Shown: positions 1 through 9,426, numbered from the stretch's first letter. The stretch: 50,416 nucleotides of DNA from Gammaproteobacteria bacterium (GCA_021324095.1 JAJPJT010000046.1:1-50416); one strand, 5' to 3'. Notes: generated by a model from the sequence alone, not told the origin. Made by a program: numbers and translations.

Positions 1-383
1 ACCATGCTCATGGACTCGGTGCCGCCCGCCAGCACGAGGTCGGCCTCGCCGAGGCGGATGGTGTTGGCCGCGATCGCGACCGATTGCAGGCCCGACGAAC
101 AGAAGCGGTTGATGGTCATGCCGGGAATGGAATCGGGCAGGCCGGCAAGCAGCGCGCCGATGCGCGCCACGTTCATGCCTTGCTCGGCTTCAGGCATCGC
201 GCAGCCGACCACCACGTCACTGATGCGATTGACGTCGACACCCGCGCATTCGTCCAGCGTTTCACGCAACACGTGCGCGAGCATGTCGTCTGGGCGGGTG
301 TGGCGGAACACGCCGCGTGGGGCCTTGCCGACCGGCGTGCGCTTGGCGGCGACGATGTAGGCGTCCTGGATTTGTTTGTTCAT
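1..383 (-). CDS. fadA: Acetyl-CoA acyltransferase (thiolase), N-terminal part, cut by window edge
   Basis: The first 127 codons of a thiolase read leftward off the window; the C-terminus lies outside. Thiolases cleave 3-ketoacyl-CoA with CoA in the last step of beta-oxidation. The sequence shows the family N-terminus ([10 protein letters not shown]), the GMNVAR segment and the nucleophilic cysteine C95 in [10 protein letters not shown], followed by LAGGTESMS. It lies 118 bp downstream of the dehydrogenase/hydratase gene on the same strand, so the two are probably co-transcribed as subunits of one beta-oxidation complex. The start at 383 is the only ATG before the conserved N-terminus. A biosynthetic acetoacetyl-CoA thiolase cannot be excluded without the C-terminus, but the neighbour favours degradation. 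Confidence 0.9.
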   Translation of the reverse strand, partial: MNKQIQDAYIVAAKRTPVGKAPRGVFRHTRPDDMLAHVLRETLDECAGVDVNRISDVVVGCAMPEAEQGMNVARIGALLAGLPDSIPGMTINRFCSSGLQSVAIAANTIRLGEADLVLAGGTESMSM

Positions 384-410
384 GGTGTTCTCCAAAAGCG
401 AAGAGCGATT

Positions 411-496
411 GTCCGCAAAGGACGCAAAAGACGCGAAGAGAATCAGCAGCAAATCTTCATTGTTTTTCCTTTGCGTTCTTCGCGTTCTTCGCGGAC
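411..496. repeat. Imperfect inverted repeat with 9-bp periodic arms
   Basis: Left arm 411-439 and right arm 468-496 pair over 29 positions with about seven mismatches, all transitions. Each arm is itself periodic: CGCAAAGGA, CGCAAAAGA, CGCGAAGAG on the left (9-bp period), with the complementary pattern on the right. It fills the gap between the thiolase and the dehydrogenase/hydratase genes and would form a long hairpin in their transcript. Function unknown; it could act as an intra-operon processing or termination hairpin. Confidence 0.75.
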
Positions 497-501
497 GGCT
501 T

Positions 502-2874
502 TTAGTTTCTGAGCGGTTTTCCGGTCGTCATGGTGTGCGCAATGCGTTCCTGGGTCTTCGGCATCTGCGCCAGTTCCATGAAGTGGTGGCGTTCGAGATC
601 GAGCAGCCATTGCGCGTCGACGGTACTGCCGCGTTCGATGTTGCCGCCGCACAAGGTGTCGGCGATGCGGGTCGCGATTTCCATGTCGTGCTCGGAGATG
701 AAGTGTCCCGCCAGCATGTTCACGAGTTGCGCCTTGATCGTGGCGGTGCCGACGTCGCCTGCGACGTGCGTTTGCTGCTGCAGCGGTGGGCGCCAGCCGG
801 ATTCGGCCAGCGACGATGCGACGTTCTTCGCGACGTACAGGAGTTCGTTGGCGTTGAACACCACGACGTCGGATTCGCGCAGCAGGCCGAACTGTTTCGC
901 CTCCAGCGCGCTGCCCGAAGTCTTGGCCATCGCAACGGTTTCGAAATAGCGCTTGGCGGGATCGAACGGGTCCGTCCCTGGCGCCGCCGCGCGCGAGCAA
1001 CGCTCGGCTATTTCCTTTAAACCACCTCCGGCGGGCAGCAGGCCGACGCCGGCCTCGACCAGGCCGATGTAGCTTTCCAACGCTGCGACCGTGCGCGCCG
1101 AATGCATCTGCAATTCGCAACCGCCGCCGAGGCACAGCCCGCGCACCGCGGCGACTGTCGGAACGAGGCCATGCTGCACGCGCTGCGTCGCGCGCTGGAA
1201 ATTCGCGATCATCGCTTCGAGTTGCGAAACCTTGCCTTCCTTCAGCAGCGCGAGCACGCCCTTCAGGTTGGCGCCAGCCGAAAACACCGGGCCGGATTGC
1301 CACACCACCAGTGCCTTCAGCTTCTGCTCGCCGAGGCCGACGGCGTGTTGGATGCCGTCCAGCACCTGATCGTCGAAGGTGCACATCTTGGTCTTGAAGC
1401 TGACGATCCCGACGTCGTCATTGCCGAGCGTCCACAAGCGGATGCCATCGTTTTCCCAGACTGTGCTCCCCTGGTCGAATTTCTCGCCGATCAGCGCGTC
1501 GGGGAACAACTGGCGCTTGTAAACCGCCGCAGACGATCGCGGGACGTTCTTCTTCTCGCGCGGCGAGTACGAGCCGTCCGCGAAGTGCACGCCCTTGCGG
1601 CCGTCGGTGACCCATGCGGGCAGGGATGCGTTGCCCATCGTCTTGCCGGCGGCGATGTCTTCCTGGATCCACTTGGCCACCTGTTCCCAACCCGCGGCCT
1701 GCCAGGTTTCGAAGGGACCGAGCTTCCAGCCATAGCCCCAGCGGATCGCGAAATCGACATCGCGCGCGGTTTCAGCGATGCCTTCAAGGTGATACGCGGT
1801 GTAGTGGAACAGGTCGCGGAAGCACGCCCACAGGAATTGCGCCTGTGGATCGCTGGACGCACGCAGCTTCGCGAACTTTTCGGCAGGGTTCTTGATTGCG
1901 AGGATCGCTGCGACTTCATCCGACGCCTTTTGCTCCGCTGCGCGGTAATCCTGTTTCGCAAGGTCCAGCACCTGGATTTCCTTGCCGGCCTTGCGATAGA
2001 AACCCGCACCGACCTTGGCGCCCAGCGCGCCTTTCCCGATCAGCGCGGTCAACCATGCCGGCGACTTGAAGTGTTCGTGCCACGGATCGTCGGGCAGGGT
2101 GTCGGCCATGGTCTTGATGACGTGCGCCATGGTGTCGAGACCGACCACGTCGGCGGTGCGATAGGTCGCCGATTTCGGGCGCCCGATCGCGGGGCCGGTC
2201 AGCGCGTCCACCACGTCGAAGCCGAGCTTGAATTGCGTGGTGTGGTGCATCGTCGCCAGCATCGAGAACACGCCGATACGGTTGCCGATGAAGTTCGGCG
2301 TATCCTTCGCGAACACCACGCCCTTGCCCAGCGTCGAAGTGAGGAACGCTTCCAGCCCTTCGAGCAACTTGGGATCGGTCGCCTGGCCCGGAATCACCTC
2401 GACCAGGTGCATGTAACGCGGCGGATTGAAGAAATGCACGCCGCAGAAGCGATGCCGCAGGTTCTCCGGCAGTGCCTCAGCCAGCTTGTTGATCGAGAGG
2501 CCCGAGGTATTGCTGGCGAGGATCGTGTGTCCGGGGATGTGCGAAGCGATTTTCCTGTACAGGTCCAGCTTCCAGTCCATGCGCTCGGCGATGGCCTCGA
2601 TCACGAAATCACAGTCCTTCAGTGCCGCGAGGTTTTGGTCGTAGTCGGCCGGCACGATCGCGGCACCGAGATCCTTCACCGCCAAGGGGGCCGGCGACAT
2701 CTTCCCAAGATGCTGGATCGCCTTGACCGCGATGCCGTTCTTCGGTCCTTCCTTGGCGGCAAGGTCGAACAGCACGGTTTCGATACCGGCATTGGTGAGG
2801 TGCGCCGCGATCTGCGCGCCCATCACGCCGGCGCCCAGCACGGCGGCTTTGCGGATGCGAAGGATGTCAGACAT
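502..2874 (-). CDS. 3-hydroxyacyl-CoA dehydrogenase / enoyl-CoA hydratase, FadN-like domain order
   Basis: A 790-residue bifunctional beta-oxidation enzyme. The N-terminus has the NAD-binding Rossmann motif G14-x-G16-xx-G19 and the dehydrogenase core, including an SNTSGL stretch and a VHFFNPP stretch. The two 3HCDH C-terminal repeats follow, and a crotonase (enoyl-CoA hydratase) domain occupies roughly residues 480-700, with oxyanion-hole segment FSAGANL and the GGGCELQMH stretch. Dehydrogenase first and hydratase last is the reverse of classical FadB and matches FadN of Bacillus in order and length (about 790 residues). Its start at 2874 lies 50 bp from the segment where a degenerate PsrA-like site is visible. 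It is followed by the thiolase, forming a two-gene fad operon. Confidence 0.9.
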   Translation of the reverse strand: MSDILRIRKAAVLGAGVMGAQIAAHLTNAGIETVLFDLAAKEGPKNGIAVKAIQHLGKMSPAPLAVKDLGAAIVPADYDQNLAALKDCDFVIEAIAERMDWKLDLYRKIASHIPGHTILASNTSGLSINKLAEALPENLRHRFCGVHFFNPPRYMHLVEVIPGQATDPKLLEGLEAFLTSTLGKGVVFAKDTPNFIGNRIGVFSMLATMHHTTQFKLGFDVVDALTGPAIGRPKSATYRTADVVGLDTMAHVIKTMADTLPDDPWHEHFKSPAWLTALIGKGALGAKVGAGFYRKAGKEIQVLDLAKQDYRAAEQKASDEVAAILAIKNPAEKFAKLRASSDPQAQFLWACFRDLFHYTAYHLEGIAETARDVDFAIRWGYGWKLGPFETWQAAGWEQVAKWIQEDIAAGKTMGNASLPAWVTDGRKGVHFADGSYSPREKKNVPRSSAAVYKRQLFPDALIGEKFDQGSTVWENDGIRLWTLGNDDVGIVSFKTKMCTFDDQVLDGIQHAVGLGEQKLKALVVWQSGPVFSAGANLKGVLALLKEGKVSQLEAMIANFQRATQRVQHGLVPTVAAVRGLCLGGGCELQMHSARTVAALESYIGLVEAGVGLLPAGGGLKEIAERCSRAAAPGTDPFDPAKRYFETVAMAKTSGSALEAKQFGLLRESDVVVFNANELLYVAKNVASSLAESGWRPPLQQQTHVAGDVGTATIKAQLVNMLAGHFISEHDMEIATRIADTLCGGNIERGSTVDAQWLLDLERHHFMELAQMPKTQERIAHTMTTGKPLRN

Positions 2875-2889
2875 GTGATCTCCGGATAT

Positions 2890-2907
2890 TTGAAACGATT
2901 CTTGGCT
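2890..2907. promoter_or_regulatory. Possible degenerate PsrA-type operator upstream of the fad operon
   Basis: On the minus strand this reads CCAAG-AATC-GTTTC. It shares the AATCGTTT core with the perfect operator at 3647-3664 and has one intact half-site (GTTTC) of the PsrA consensus G/CAAAC-N2-4-GTTTG/C; the other half matches at three of five bases. It lies 18-31 bp upstream of the dehydrogenase/hydratase start. This is a weak sequence match only. Confidence 0.35.
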
Positions 2908-3013
2908 CGAAAGAGGGGTCGAGGGACGGGTAGTGGGGGTCTGAATTGGAGGGTTCAGGCGACGTCAAGGCGTTCGGATTTTGCGCCCCCGCTACCCACC
3001 CCCAATCCCCGCT

Positions 3014-3634
3014 TCACGCCCGCAAGCCCGCGGCGGTGAAATGGATCAAGTGCTTGGCCATCTGCTCGCGATGCGCGCGCTCGGACTCGCCGCTGCGGCG
3101 CTGGATCATCCCGAAGTCTGCCATGGCGTAGGTCAGCGCGCCGACCGCGATGTCGAGCCGCCAGTACAGCTCCTCCTTGTCGAGCTGGGGCAGCAGGCGC
3201 GCAAAGGAAGCCGCAAAATCCTTGAGCACATGGCCATAGTTCTCCGACAGGAAATTGCGCAGGTTGCTGTTGTGCTCGGCAAATGCGCGCGCCAGCACGC
3301 GCATGAAGACCGAACCGCCCTTGCGGTCGAGCGAGAGTTCCAGTGCGGGGGTGATGAAGGCATCCAGTACCGTTTCGAGGCTCGCGTTGCCCGCGGCTTC
3401 GAGTTGCGCCAGCCGTTCCAGCCTGCGGCGGCTCAATTCGTCCAGCCGCCTGCGGAAAACTTCTTCGATCAGGTTGTCCTTGGAACCGAAGTGGTAATTG
3501 ACGGCCGCGAGATTGACCTTGGCCGCGGCGGTGACCTGGCGCAACGAGGCGCCGGCGAAACCACGCTCGGCAAACAGTTCCTCGGCGGCCCCGAGGATCC
3601 GCTGACGCGTGGAGAATTGCGCGCTGTGCTGCAT
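3014..3634 (-). CDS. psrA: TetR-family regulator of fatty-acid metabolism, PsrA-like
   Basis: A 206-residue repressor. The N-terminal TetR helix-turn-helix reads RILGAAEELFAERGF followed by the recognition region ending in AAVNYHFGSKDNLI, very close to Pseudomonas PsrA. The C-terminal half keeps the PsrA-type pattern (FMRVLARAF, a YGHVLKDF segment, ELYWRLDIAVGAL, and a terminal FTAAGLRA). PsrA-type proteins are released from DNA by long-chain acyl ligands and repress beta-oxidation genes and themselves. The ATG at 3634 was chosen: a TTG seven codons upstream falls inside the palindromic operator. The fad operon lies directly downstream on the same strand, its likely target. Identity as PsrA is inferred from motif resemblance. 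Confidence 0.8.
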   Translation of the reverse strand: MQHSAQFSTRQRILGAAEELFAERGFAGASLRQVTAAAKVNLAAVNYHFGSKDNLIEEVFRRRLDELSRRRLERLAQLEAAGNASLETVLDAFITPALELSLDRKGGSVFMRVLARAFAEHNSNLRNFLSENYGHVLKDFAASFARLLPQLDKEELYWRLDIAVGALTYAMADFGMIQRRSGESERAHREQMAKHLIHFTAAGLRA

Positions 3635-3646
3635 ACCCGCCGGCGT

Positions 3647-3664
3647 TTCAAACAATCGTTTGAA
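3647..3664. promoter_or_regulatory. Perfect palindromic operator, PsrA-type, upstream of the TetR gene
   Basis: TTCAAAC-AATC-GTTTGAA is a perfect 7-bp inverted repeat with a 4-bp spacer and fits the published PsrA consensus G/CAAAC-N2-4-GTTTG/C. It ends 13 bp before the chosen start codon of the TetR gene, where repressor binding would block its own transcription. Confidence 0.75.
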
Positions 3665-3837
3665 GTCTAGGCTGGTTGGATGCGCGGGTCAAACTCGGGG
3701 TCGGCGCTTCCGAATCACGGCCTCGGGGAGTTGAAGCGGCTCCACAGCGCGTACGGAAGGCCGCCGGACGGCAATGCGAAGCCGTGGCCAATTGGATTGC
3801 ATTCGGCTAGAATCTTTCGCTCTTTTGTGAGCTAACT

Positions 3838-3859
3838 CCGCATTTTGTGCGGTTTTTTT
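3838..3859 (+). terminator. Terminator-like hairpin in the ndk leader
   Basis: CCGCA-TTTTG-TGCGG followed directly by seven T residues has the form of a short rho-independent terminator. It lies 70 bp before the ndk start and 25 bp after a -10-like TAGAAT (3808-3813). It could attenuate ndk transcription or end a very short upstream transcript. No gene upstream on the plus strand would need it. Confidence 0.5.
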
Positions 3860-3928
3860 GGGATATGCTCAACGAACCCGGACGGGCTTCGTGCGCATTT
3901 TTATTGTCTTGTCTCAGTCGAGGAACCC

Positions 3929-4354
3929 ATGGCGCTGGAGCGCACCCTTTCGATCATCAAGCCCGATGCCGTCGCCAAGAACGTGATCGGACAAATCTAC
4001 AGCCGTTTCGAAAACGCGGGCTTGCGCGTCCTTGCCGCGAAGATGAAGCACCTGTCGCGGGCGGAAGCCGAAGGTTTCTACGCGGTGCACCGCGAACGCC
4101 CGTTCTTCAAGCCGCTGGTCGAATTCATGGTGTCCGGCCCGGTGATGATCCAGGTGCTGGAAGGCGAGGGCGCGATCGCCAGGAACCGCGAGCTGATGGG
4201 CGCCACCAATCCGAAAGATGCCGCGGCGGGAACCATCCGCGCGGATTTTGCACAAAGCATCGACGCCAATGCGGTGCACGGCTCGGACGGCCCGGATACC
4301 GCACGATTTGAAATCGGATACTTCTTTGCCGCGACGGAGCTGTGCCCGCGGTAA
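3929..4354 (+). CDS. ndk: Nucleoside diphosphate kinase
   Basis: A 141-residue enzyme that transfers the gamma phosphate of ATP to nucleoside diphosphates through a phosphohistidine. It shows the family start [10 protein letters not shown], the [15 protein letters not shown] segment ([16 protein letters not shown]) and the catalytic histidine H117 in NAVHGSD. Length matches bacterial Ndk. The ATG at 3929 follows a GAGGAA ribosome site; longer in-frame starts lack one. It is followed by rlmN after 74 bp, the order also found in Escherichia coli. Confidence 0.97.
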   Translation: MALERTLSIIKPDAVAKNVIGQIYSRFENAGLRVLAAKMKHLSRAEAEGFYAVHRERPFFKPLVEFMVSGPVMIQVLEGEGAIARNRELMGATNPKDAAAGTIRADFAQSIDANAVHGSDGPDTARFEIGYFFAATELCPR

Positions 4355-4428
4355 GTTTTTGCGTTCATGCACGAACGCGGGGATCAAAAACGGCCTTCCA
4401 TGGCCTGACTTTCAACAAGAGCAGTTGC

Positions 4429-5553
4429 ATGACGAACGTCAGGACCAATCTGCTGGACTTCGATCGTAACGGACTGCGCGACTTCTTCGCCGGCTTGGGC
4501 GAGAAGCCGTATCGCGCCGATCAGGTGATGAAGTGGATCTACCATCGGCTCGAAAGCGATTTCGGCGCGATGACGGATCTCGGCAAGTCCCTGCGTGAAA
4601 AGCTGCCGGAAGTTGCGGTGGTCGCGCCGCCCAAGGCCCTGCTGGACAAGGCGTCCAGCGACGGCACCCGCAAGTGGTTGCTTGGACTCGACGCCGGCAA
4701 CGCGGTCGAAACCGTGTACATCCCGGAGCCGACGCGCGGCACGCTTTGCGTGTCTTCGCAGATCGGCTGCGGATTGAATTGCCGGTTCTGCTCGACTGGC
4801 ACGCAAGGCTTCAACCGCAATCTCGCGACCTCGGAAATCATCGGTCAGGTCTGGCACGCCGCGAAGCAGCTCGGCAACGTCACCCACCAGCAGCGCCGCA
4901 TCACGAACGTCGTGATGATGGGTATGGGCGAGCCCCTGCTGAACTTCGACAACGTGGTGCGCGCGATGGCCCTGATGCGCGACGACCTTGGCTTCGGTTT
5001 GGCTTCCAAACGCGTGACGCTCTCGACGGCGGGCGTCGTGCCGATGATCGACAGGCTGGGCGAAGTCGCGGACGTGTCGTTGGCGGTGTCGCTGCATGCG
5101 CCGAATGACGAACTGCGCACGCAACTGGTGCCGCTCAACAAGCGCTGGGGCATCGGTGAACTGCTGGATGCCTGTTCGCGCTACGCTGCGCGCAAGCCGC
5201 GTTCCACCATCACCTTCGAGTACACCTTGATGAAGGGCGTCAACGACGCACCCGTACTTGCGAAACAACTGGCCAGGCTGATGCACCGCTTGCCGGCCAA
5301 GGTGAACCTGATTCCGTTCAATCCGTTTCCCGGCACGCAGTACCAGCGATCCGACGAAGCCGCGATCCGGGCGTTCCAGGCGGTTCTGTTGAACGCCGGC
5401 GTGCAGGCGATGGTGCGGCGCACCCGCGGTGAGGACATCGATGCGGCGTGCGGCCAATTGAAGGGGAAGGTGTCCGACCGGACCCGCCGCCACGCGGAAT
5501 TCCAGCGCCGTCTGGCGGCGCAAGCGACCGAGGTGCAGGCCCATGCCGCGTAA
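4429..5553 (+). CDS. rlmN: Dual-specificity 23S rRNA/tRNA m2A methyltransferase RlmN
   Basis: A 374-residue radical-SAM enzyme that methylates C2 of A2503 in 23S rRNA and A37 of some tRNAs. The iron-sulfur cluster motif is C114-xxx-C118-xx-C121 in [13 protein letters not shown]. The [12 protein letters not shown] stretch and the [15 protein letters not shown] segment near the C-terminus, which carries the methyl-accepting cysteine, are both present. The ATG at 4429 places the conserved N-terminal domain correctly. Its last 11 bp overlap pilW, so translation of the two is probably coupled. Confidence 0.97.
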   Translation: MTNVRTNLLDFDRNGLRDFFAGLGEKPYRADQVMKWIYHRLESDFGAMTDLGKSLREKLPEVAVVAPPKALLDKASSDGTRKWLLGLDAGNAVETVYIPEPTRGTLCVSSQIGCGLNCRFCSTGTQGFNRNLATSEIIGQVWHAAKQLGNVTHQQRRITNVVMMGMGEPLLNFDNVVRAMALMRDDLGFGLASKRVTLSTAGVVPMIDRLGEVADVSLAVSLHAPNDELRTQLVPLNKRWGIGELLDACSRYAARKPRSTITFEYTLMKGVNDAPVLAKQLARLMHRLPAKVNLIPFNPFPGTQYQRSDEAAIRAFQAVLLNAGVQAMVRRTRGEDIDAACGQLKGKVSDRTRRHAEFQRRLAAQATEVQAHAA

Positions 5554-6355
5554 GTCTTGTCTTGTATTGGGGATGATGGTCTTGGCGCTCGGCCTTGCCG
5601 CCTGCAAGCACGATCCGGGGATCATCAAGTACCCGACGCCGATGACCAATCTCAATCAGGCGCCGCACGACACCACCCAGGAAGACAAGCAGGCCGCGGC
5701 GCAGACCCACACCCAGCTTGCCGCCGCCTACATGGGCCAGAATCACCTCAAGGAAGCCGAGACGGCCTTGCGCAAGGCGTTGAGTTTCGATGACAAGTAC
5801 ATCCCGGCGCACACCATGCTCGCCATCCTGGACTGGCGAATCGATCGCCTCCAGGACGCGGACAACGAGTTTCGCACGGCGGTTTCGCTCGATCCTTCCA
5901 ATGGCGACACCAACAACAACTATGGCAAGTTCCTGTGCGAGCAGGGCAAGCGCGACGAAGCCATGAAGCATTTCCAGCGTGCGCTGGCCGATCCGTTCTA
6001 CAAGACGCCCGCGGTCGCCAACACGAACGCGGGAACCTGCCTGGCGAAGTTCAAGGATTACGCGGGCGCCGAGCCGTACCTGCACAAGGCGCTCGAGATC
6101 GACCCCAATTACGGCCCGGCGCTGCTCGCGATGGCGCAACTGGACCTCGAGCAGGGCAAGGCCTTCGAAGCACGCGGCTACATGCAGCGTTTCGAGTCGT
6201 CGGGCCAGGCCACGCCCGAATCATTGTTGCTTGGTTATCAGATCGCCACCCGTCTTGGTGACAAGGATACGGCCACCAACTATTCCAATCGCCTGCAGGA
6301 TCAGTTTCCGAATTCCGCGCAGGCGCAGTCGCTGAATGGCCAGAATCATGATTGA
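5543..6355 (+). CDS. pilW: Type IV pilus pilotin/biogenesis lipoprotein PilW (PilF)
   Basis: A 270-residue outer-membrane lipoprotein needed for assembly and stability of type IV pili, where it acts as pilotin for the PilQ secretin. It has a lipoprotein signal peptide ending in LAAC with the lipidated cysteine at C21, then successive TPR units over residues about 55-245 (for example [20 protein letters not shown] and [18 protein letters not shown]). It overlaps rlmN by 11 bp and rodZ by about 20 bp, in the usual rlmN-pilW-rodZ order. Confidence 0.93.
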   Translation: MPRKSCLVLGMMVLALGLAACKHDPGIIKYPTPMTNLNQAPHDTTQEDKQAAAQTHTQLAAAYMGQNHLKEAETALRKALSFDDKYIPAHTMLAILDWRIDRLQDADNEFRTAVSLDPSNGDTNNNYGKFLCEQGKRDEAMKHFQRALADPFYKTPAVANTNAGTCLAKFKDYAGAEPYLHKALEIDPNYGPALLAMAQLDLEQGKAFEARGYMQRFESSGQATPESLLLGYQIATRLGDKDTATNYSNRLQDQFPNSAQAQSLNGQNHD

Positions 6356-7322
6356 TCATCAGGAGCCAGGGGATCTCTTCACCCATTCCGATTCGATGCA
6401 TCAGGAACCCGCGACGGCAGCCACGCCACAGCACCATCTCGGAGTCTCGTCGAGCGGATCGATCGGACAGAAACTTCGCGCCATCCGCGAGTCCAAAAAT
6501 TTGTCCCTAGCCGATTGCGCCCGTGACCTGCACCTCCCGGTCAAGGTGCTGGAGCGGCTCGAAGCCAATGACTTCGGAGCCTCCGAGCATTTCATCTTCC
6601 TGCGTGGTGCCCTGAAGAGTTATGCGAAATTCCTCGGCCTGCCGTCCGGAAGCTGCGATGACGTGCTGCGTGCCGCCGCCCCTGCCGAACAGCCGGCCCT
6701 GGTATCGGTGGCGCACACTTCGCGGTCGCGTTGGCTGCTGCAGCGCTACGGAACCGCAGCAACCTACATCGTCCTGACCGCAACCATCGCGGTCCCGCTG
6801 GTGCTGCTGGGATTGCGCGGTGGCCTGCAAAGGCCGACCGCAAGGATCGTATCGCTGGACCAGCCGGCGGTTTCCGCGCAGGCGCCCGTGGCAAGCGCGA
6901 CTCCGCCGAGGACATCGGCTGCCACAGCGTCCCCGGACACCACGCCATTTCGGGCATCGATGACGCCTTTTGCGGCGATCGGAATCAACGACGAGCAGAC
7001 CGCCGCGCCGGCCGCCGCCGCGTCCACCTCCGCGCCTCCGCCAGCGGCGCCGGCCGGGCAGCACACGCTGACCCTCACCGCCAACGCGGATTGCTGGTTC
7101 GAGATCACCGGCGCCGATGGCAACAAGGTCGATTCCGGAATGCTGCATGCGGGCGACTCGCGCACCTGGCATTCGGCGGGGTTGTTGCACGTGACCCTGG
7201 GCAACGCCAGCGCGGTGAGCGTGACCCGCGACGGGCAACCGTTTTCCCTCGGCGCCTTTCGGCGCGCGAATGTGGCCCGTTTCGACGTATTCGGGTCCCC
7301 GGTCGCAAGCGAAAGCGACTGA
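6336..7322 (+). CDS. rodZ: Cytoskeleton-type RodZ protein: Xre-like HTH, membrane anchor, DUF4115
   Basis: A 328-residue bitopic protein that links MreB to the cell wall machinery in rod-shaped bacteria. An N-terminal Xre/HTH_25 domain (IGQKLRAIRESKNLSLADCARDL, about residues 45-110) is followed by one membrane segment near residues 143-163, a Pro/Ala/Thr-rich linker, and a C-terminal periplasmic DUF4115 domain (LTANADCWFEITGADG to RDGQPFSLG). The start is ambiguous: ATG 6336, 6348 and 6396 are all in frame, and none has a strong ribosome site at proper distance. In E. coli ispG and hisS follow; here they are absent and yfgM comes next after 221 bp. Confidence 0.88.
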   Translation: MARIMIDHQEPGDLFTHSDSMHQEPATAATPQHHLGVSSSGSIGQKLRAIRESKNLSLADCARDLHLPVKVLERLEANDFGASEHFIFLRGALKSYAKFLGLPSGSCDDVLRAAAPAEQPALVSVAHTSRSRWLLQRYGTAATYIVLTATIAVPLVLLGLRGGLQRPTARIVSLDQPAVSAQAPVASATPPRTSAATASPDTTPFRASMTPFAAIGINDEQTAAPAAAASTSAPPPAAPAGQHTLTLTANADCWFEITGADGNKVDSGMLHAGDSRTWHSAGLLHVTLGNASAVSVTRDGQPFSLGAFRRANVARFDVFGSPVASESD

Positions 7323-7421
7323 ATCGGTTGCGAAGCCCTCATTCCCGCTGACGGATGCTCGTTCTCGCCGACACGATCGTGCTTCCACACCCCCGAAACG
7401 CGCGCCAAGCGCACGTTTCCG

Positions 7422-7440
7422 CCCCCTTGACTCGAGGGGG
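7422..7440. repeat. GC-rich hairpin in the rodZ-yfgM gap
   Basis: CCCCCT and AGGGGG pair around a 7-nt loop. No T-run follows on either strand, so it is not a standard terminator. The rest of the 221-bp gap shows an A/T-richer stretch near 7470-7495 that may hold the yfgM promoter, but no confident -35/-10 pair could be assigned. Confidence 0.35.
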
Positions 7441-7543
7441 CGAGCAGACTGGGACATTCTCACCATAGGTGAATCAGAAATTACCTTGTATGCTTGCGCG
7501 TTTCCGCGCCCGCGCGGAATATCCGTGTGCACGTGAGTGAGCG

Positions 7544-8209
7544 ATGGCTTTCGAAGATTACGACGAGTTCGAGCAGGGCGAACAGGTCCGCAAGTGGATC
7601 AAGGAAAACGGCGTCGCCGTCGTGGTCGGCGTGGTGCTCGCGCTGGTGCTGATATTCGGCTGGCGGCAATGGCAGGCACACAAGGCCAACGTCGAGATCC
7701 AGGCGGCGTCACAGTTTGGCGTCGTGCAGAATGCCGTGCAGGGCGGCGACAAGCAGGCGATGGCGGCCGCGCTGGGGGATCTGCAGAAGAATTACGCGAA
7801 GTCGGCCTACGCGGCCTTTGCCAGTGCCGAGGTGGCCGAGTACGACGTCAGCAAGGATCAGTTGAAACCTGCCGCTGAAAACCTCGAGTGGGCCGTTGCC
7901 CACACCGATCAGCCGGCCTTGCATGCCCTGTTCTCCCTGCGCCTGGCACGCGTGTTGCTGGCCCAAGGCCAGGCGCAGCAGGCGCTGACGACGATCGACC
8001 AGGTGCCTGCGGGTGAGTACGCGCCGATCGCCGCGGAACTTCGCGGTGATGCGCTGCTCAAACTCGGGAAGCTCGACGCAGCCCGCACGGCGTATCAGGA
8101 CGCGCTGTCCAAGCTCGACAAGGGCGCGCCGGGGCGCAACGTCGTGCAGATGAAACTGGACAATCTCTCGCAGCCCCAGGCTGCCCCGGCCGGGAAACAG
8201 GTCCAATGA
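7544..8209 (+). CDS. yfgM: YfgM-family ancillary SecYEG translocon subunit
   Basis: A 221-residue inner-membrane protein with one N-terminal membrane segment (about residues 24-43, AVVVGVVLALVLIFGWRQW) and a periplasmic TPR-like helical domain (TPR_21 type). YfgM joins the SecYEG translocon with PpiD and helps hand over secreted proteins. The start Met opens the typical acidic segment (EDYDEFEQGEQVRKWIKENG). It overlaps bamB by ATGA at 8206-8209, as expected for co-translated partners in outer-membrane protein export. Confidence 0.93.
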   Translation: MAFEDYDEFEQGEQVRKWIKENGVAVVVGVVLALVLIFGWRQWQAHKANVEIQAASQFGVVQNAVQGGDKQAMAAALGDLQKNYAKSAYAAFASAEVAEYDVSKDQLKPAAENLEWAVAHTDQPALHALFSLRLARVLLAQGQAQQALTTIDQVPAGEYAPIAAELRGDALLKLGKLDAARTAYQDALSKLDKGAPGRNVVQMKLDNLSQPQAAPAGKQVQ

Positions 8210-9426
8210 AGCGCCGCCATCTTCTTCTGTTCCCGCTCCTGGTCGCAACGTTCGCGCTGGCCGGCTGCGGCCTCTGGAGCAAGCTGTTCAATCGCGGATC
8301 GAATATCCAGCCACCCAAGCCGCTGGTCGAATTCACGCCGACGGTGCAGGTCCAGAAAATCTGGTCGACGAGGATCGGTGACGGCGCCGGTCGCTCCGGT
8401 GTGCGACTGCAACCGGCGTATTCGGACGGCAAGCTGTACCTCATCAGCACCGATGGCAAGATCGAAGCGCTGGACGCGTCGACCGGCAAGGAAATCTGGC
8501 GGCAGTCCACCCGCGTCGGCGACGGCATCTGGCCGTTCAAGCGCAAAAAGCCCGGACCGGACGCGCGCTACGCGGGCGGTCCCACTGTATCGGGCAGCCT
8601 GCTGGTGGTCGGCACGCTGGACGGGCACGTGTACGCGATGGACGCTGCGACCGGCAAGCAACTGTGGAGCGCGGAGGTCGATGATGAAGTGATCTCGCCG
8701 CCCGCGATCGACGCCGGCACGGTGTACGTCCGCACGAATTCGGGGTACGTCTACGCATTCGACGCCAATACGGGCGAGCGGAAGTGGCTCAACGACCAGG
8801 CGAACGTGCCGTTGCTGAGCTTGCGCGGCAACGGGCCGCTGCTGGCGGCGCACGGCGTCGTGATGTTCGGCAGCGATGACGGCAACGTGGTGTCGCTGCG
8901 CGGTGATACCGGCGCCATCCAGTGGAAGCTGCCGATCACCAAGGGGTTGGGCCGCACCGACATCCAGAAATTGAACGACGCCGACGACACGTTGCAGCTC
9001 GACGGCAGCACCCTGTACGCAACCGCTTACCACGGCGAACTGGCCGCGATCGACGCCGCGCAGGGCCAGCTTGTCTGGAACCGTCCTTTTTCGAGTTACG
9101 TCGGAGTCGGCGTGGCGGACAATGAACTGGTCGGCGTCGACAGCAATTCCGTCGTCTGGGCGTTCTCCAAGGATGGCGGCGGCGACCTGTGGAAGCAGGA
9201 CGCGCTGGAATACCACTGGCTGACCGCGCCGACGATCCAGGACAAGTACGCCGTCGTGGGCGGCGTCGAGGGTTACGTGCACTGGCTGGACCTGTCCAAC
9301 GGCAAGCTCGCCGCGCGTGTCCGCTTGTCCAAGGACGAAATCCGTGCCCGCCCGGTCGTCAATGGCGACACGGTGTACGTGGAAGACGAGAAGGGGCACG
9401 TGGCCGCATATCGCATTTCCGGGTAA
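8206..9426 (+). CDS. bamB: Outer membrane protein assembly factor BamB
   Basis: A 406-residue lipoprotein of the BAM complex, which inserts beta-barrel proteins into the outer membrane. The signal peptide ends in LAGC with lipidated C21. The mature part is a beta-propeller built of PQQ-like repeats, seen as recurring units such as GKIEALDASTGKEIWR, GHVYAMDAATGKQLWS, GYVYAFDANTGERKWL and GELAAIDAAQGQLVWN. Length fits the family (about 390-400). It follows yfgM with a 4-bp overlap and is separated from der by a repeat-filled gap. Confidence 0.96.
   Translation: MKRRHLLLFPLLVATFALAGCGLWSKLFNRGSNIQPPKPLVEFTPTVQVQKIWSTRIGDGAGRSGVRLQPAYSDGKLYLISTDGKIEALDASTGKEIWRQSTRVGDGIWPFKRKKPGPDARYAGGPTVSGSLLVVGTLDGHVYAMDAATGKQLWSAEVDDEVISPPAIDAGTVYVRTNSGYVYAFDANTGERKWLNDQANVPLLSLRGNGPLLAAHGVVMFGSDDGNVVSLRGDTGAIQWKLPITKGLGRTDIQKLNDADDTLQLDGSTLYATAYHGELAAIDAAQGQLVWNRPFSSYVGVGVADNELVGVDSNSVVWAFSKDGGGDLWKQDALEYHWLTAPTIQDKYAVVGGVEGYVHWLDLSNGKLAARVRLSKDEIRARPVVNGDTVYVEDEKGHVAAYRISG

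Noticed and set aside
1102..3039. A 645-codon open frame on the plus strand
   Set aside because: It is the shadow of the dehydrogenase/hydratase gene in high-G+C DNA; its translation is Arg/His-rich and matches no family, while the opposite strand has clear domains.
3635..3655. TTG start extending the TetR regulator by seven codons
   Set aside because: It lies inside the palindromic operator, lacks a ribosome site, and the family N-terminus begins near the downstream ATG.
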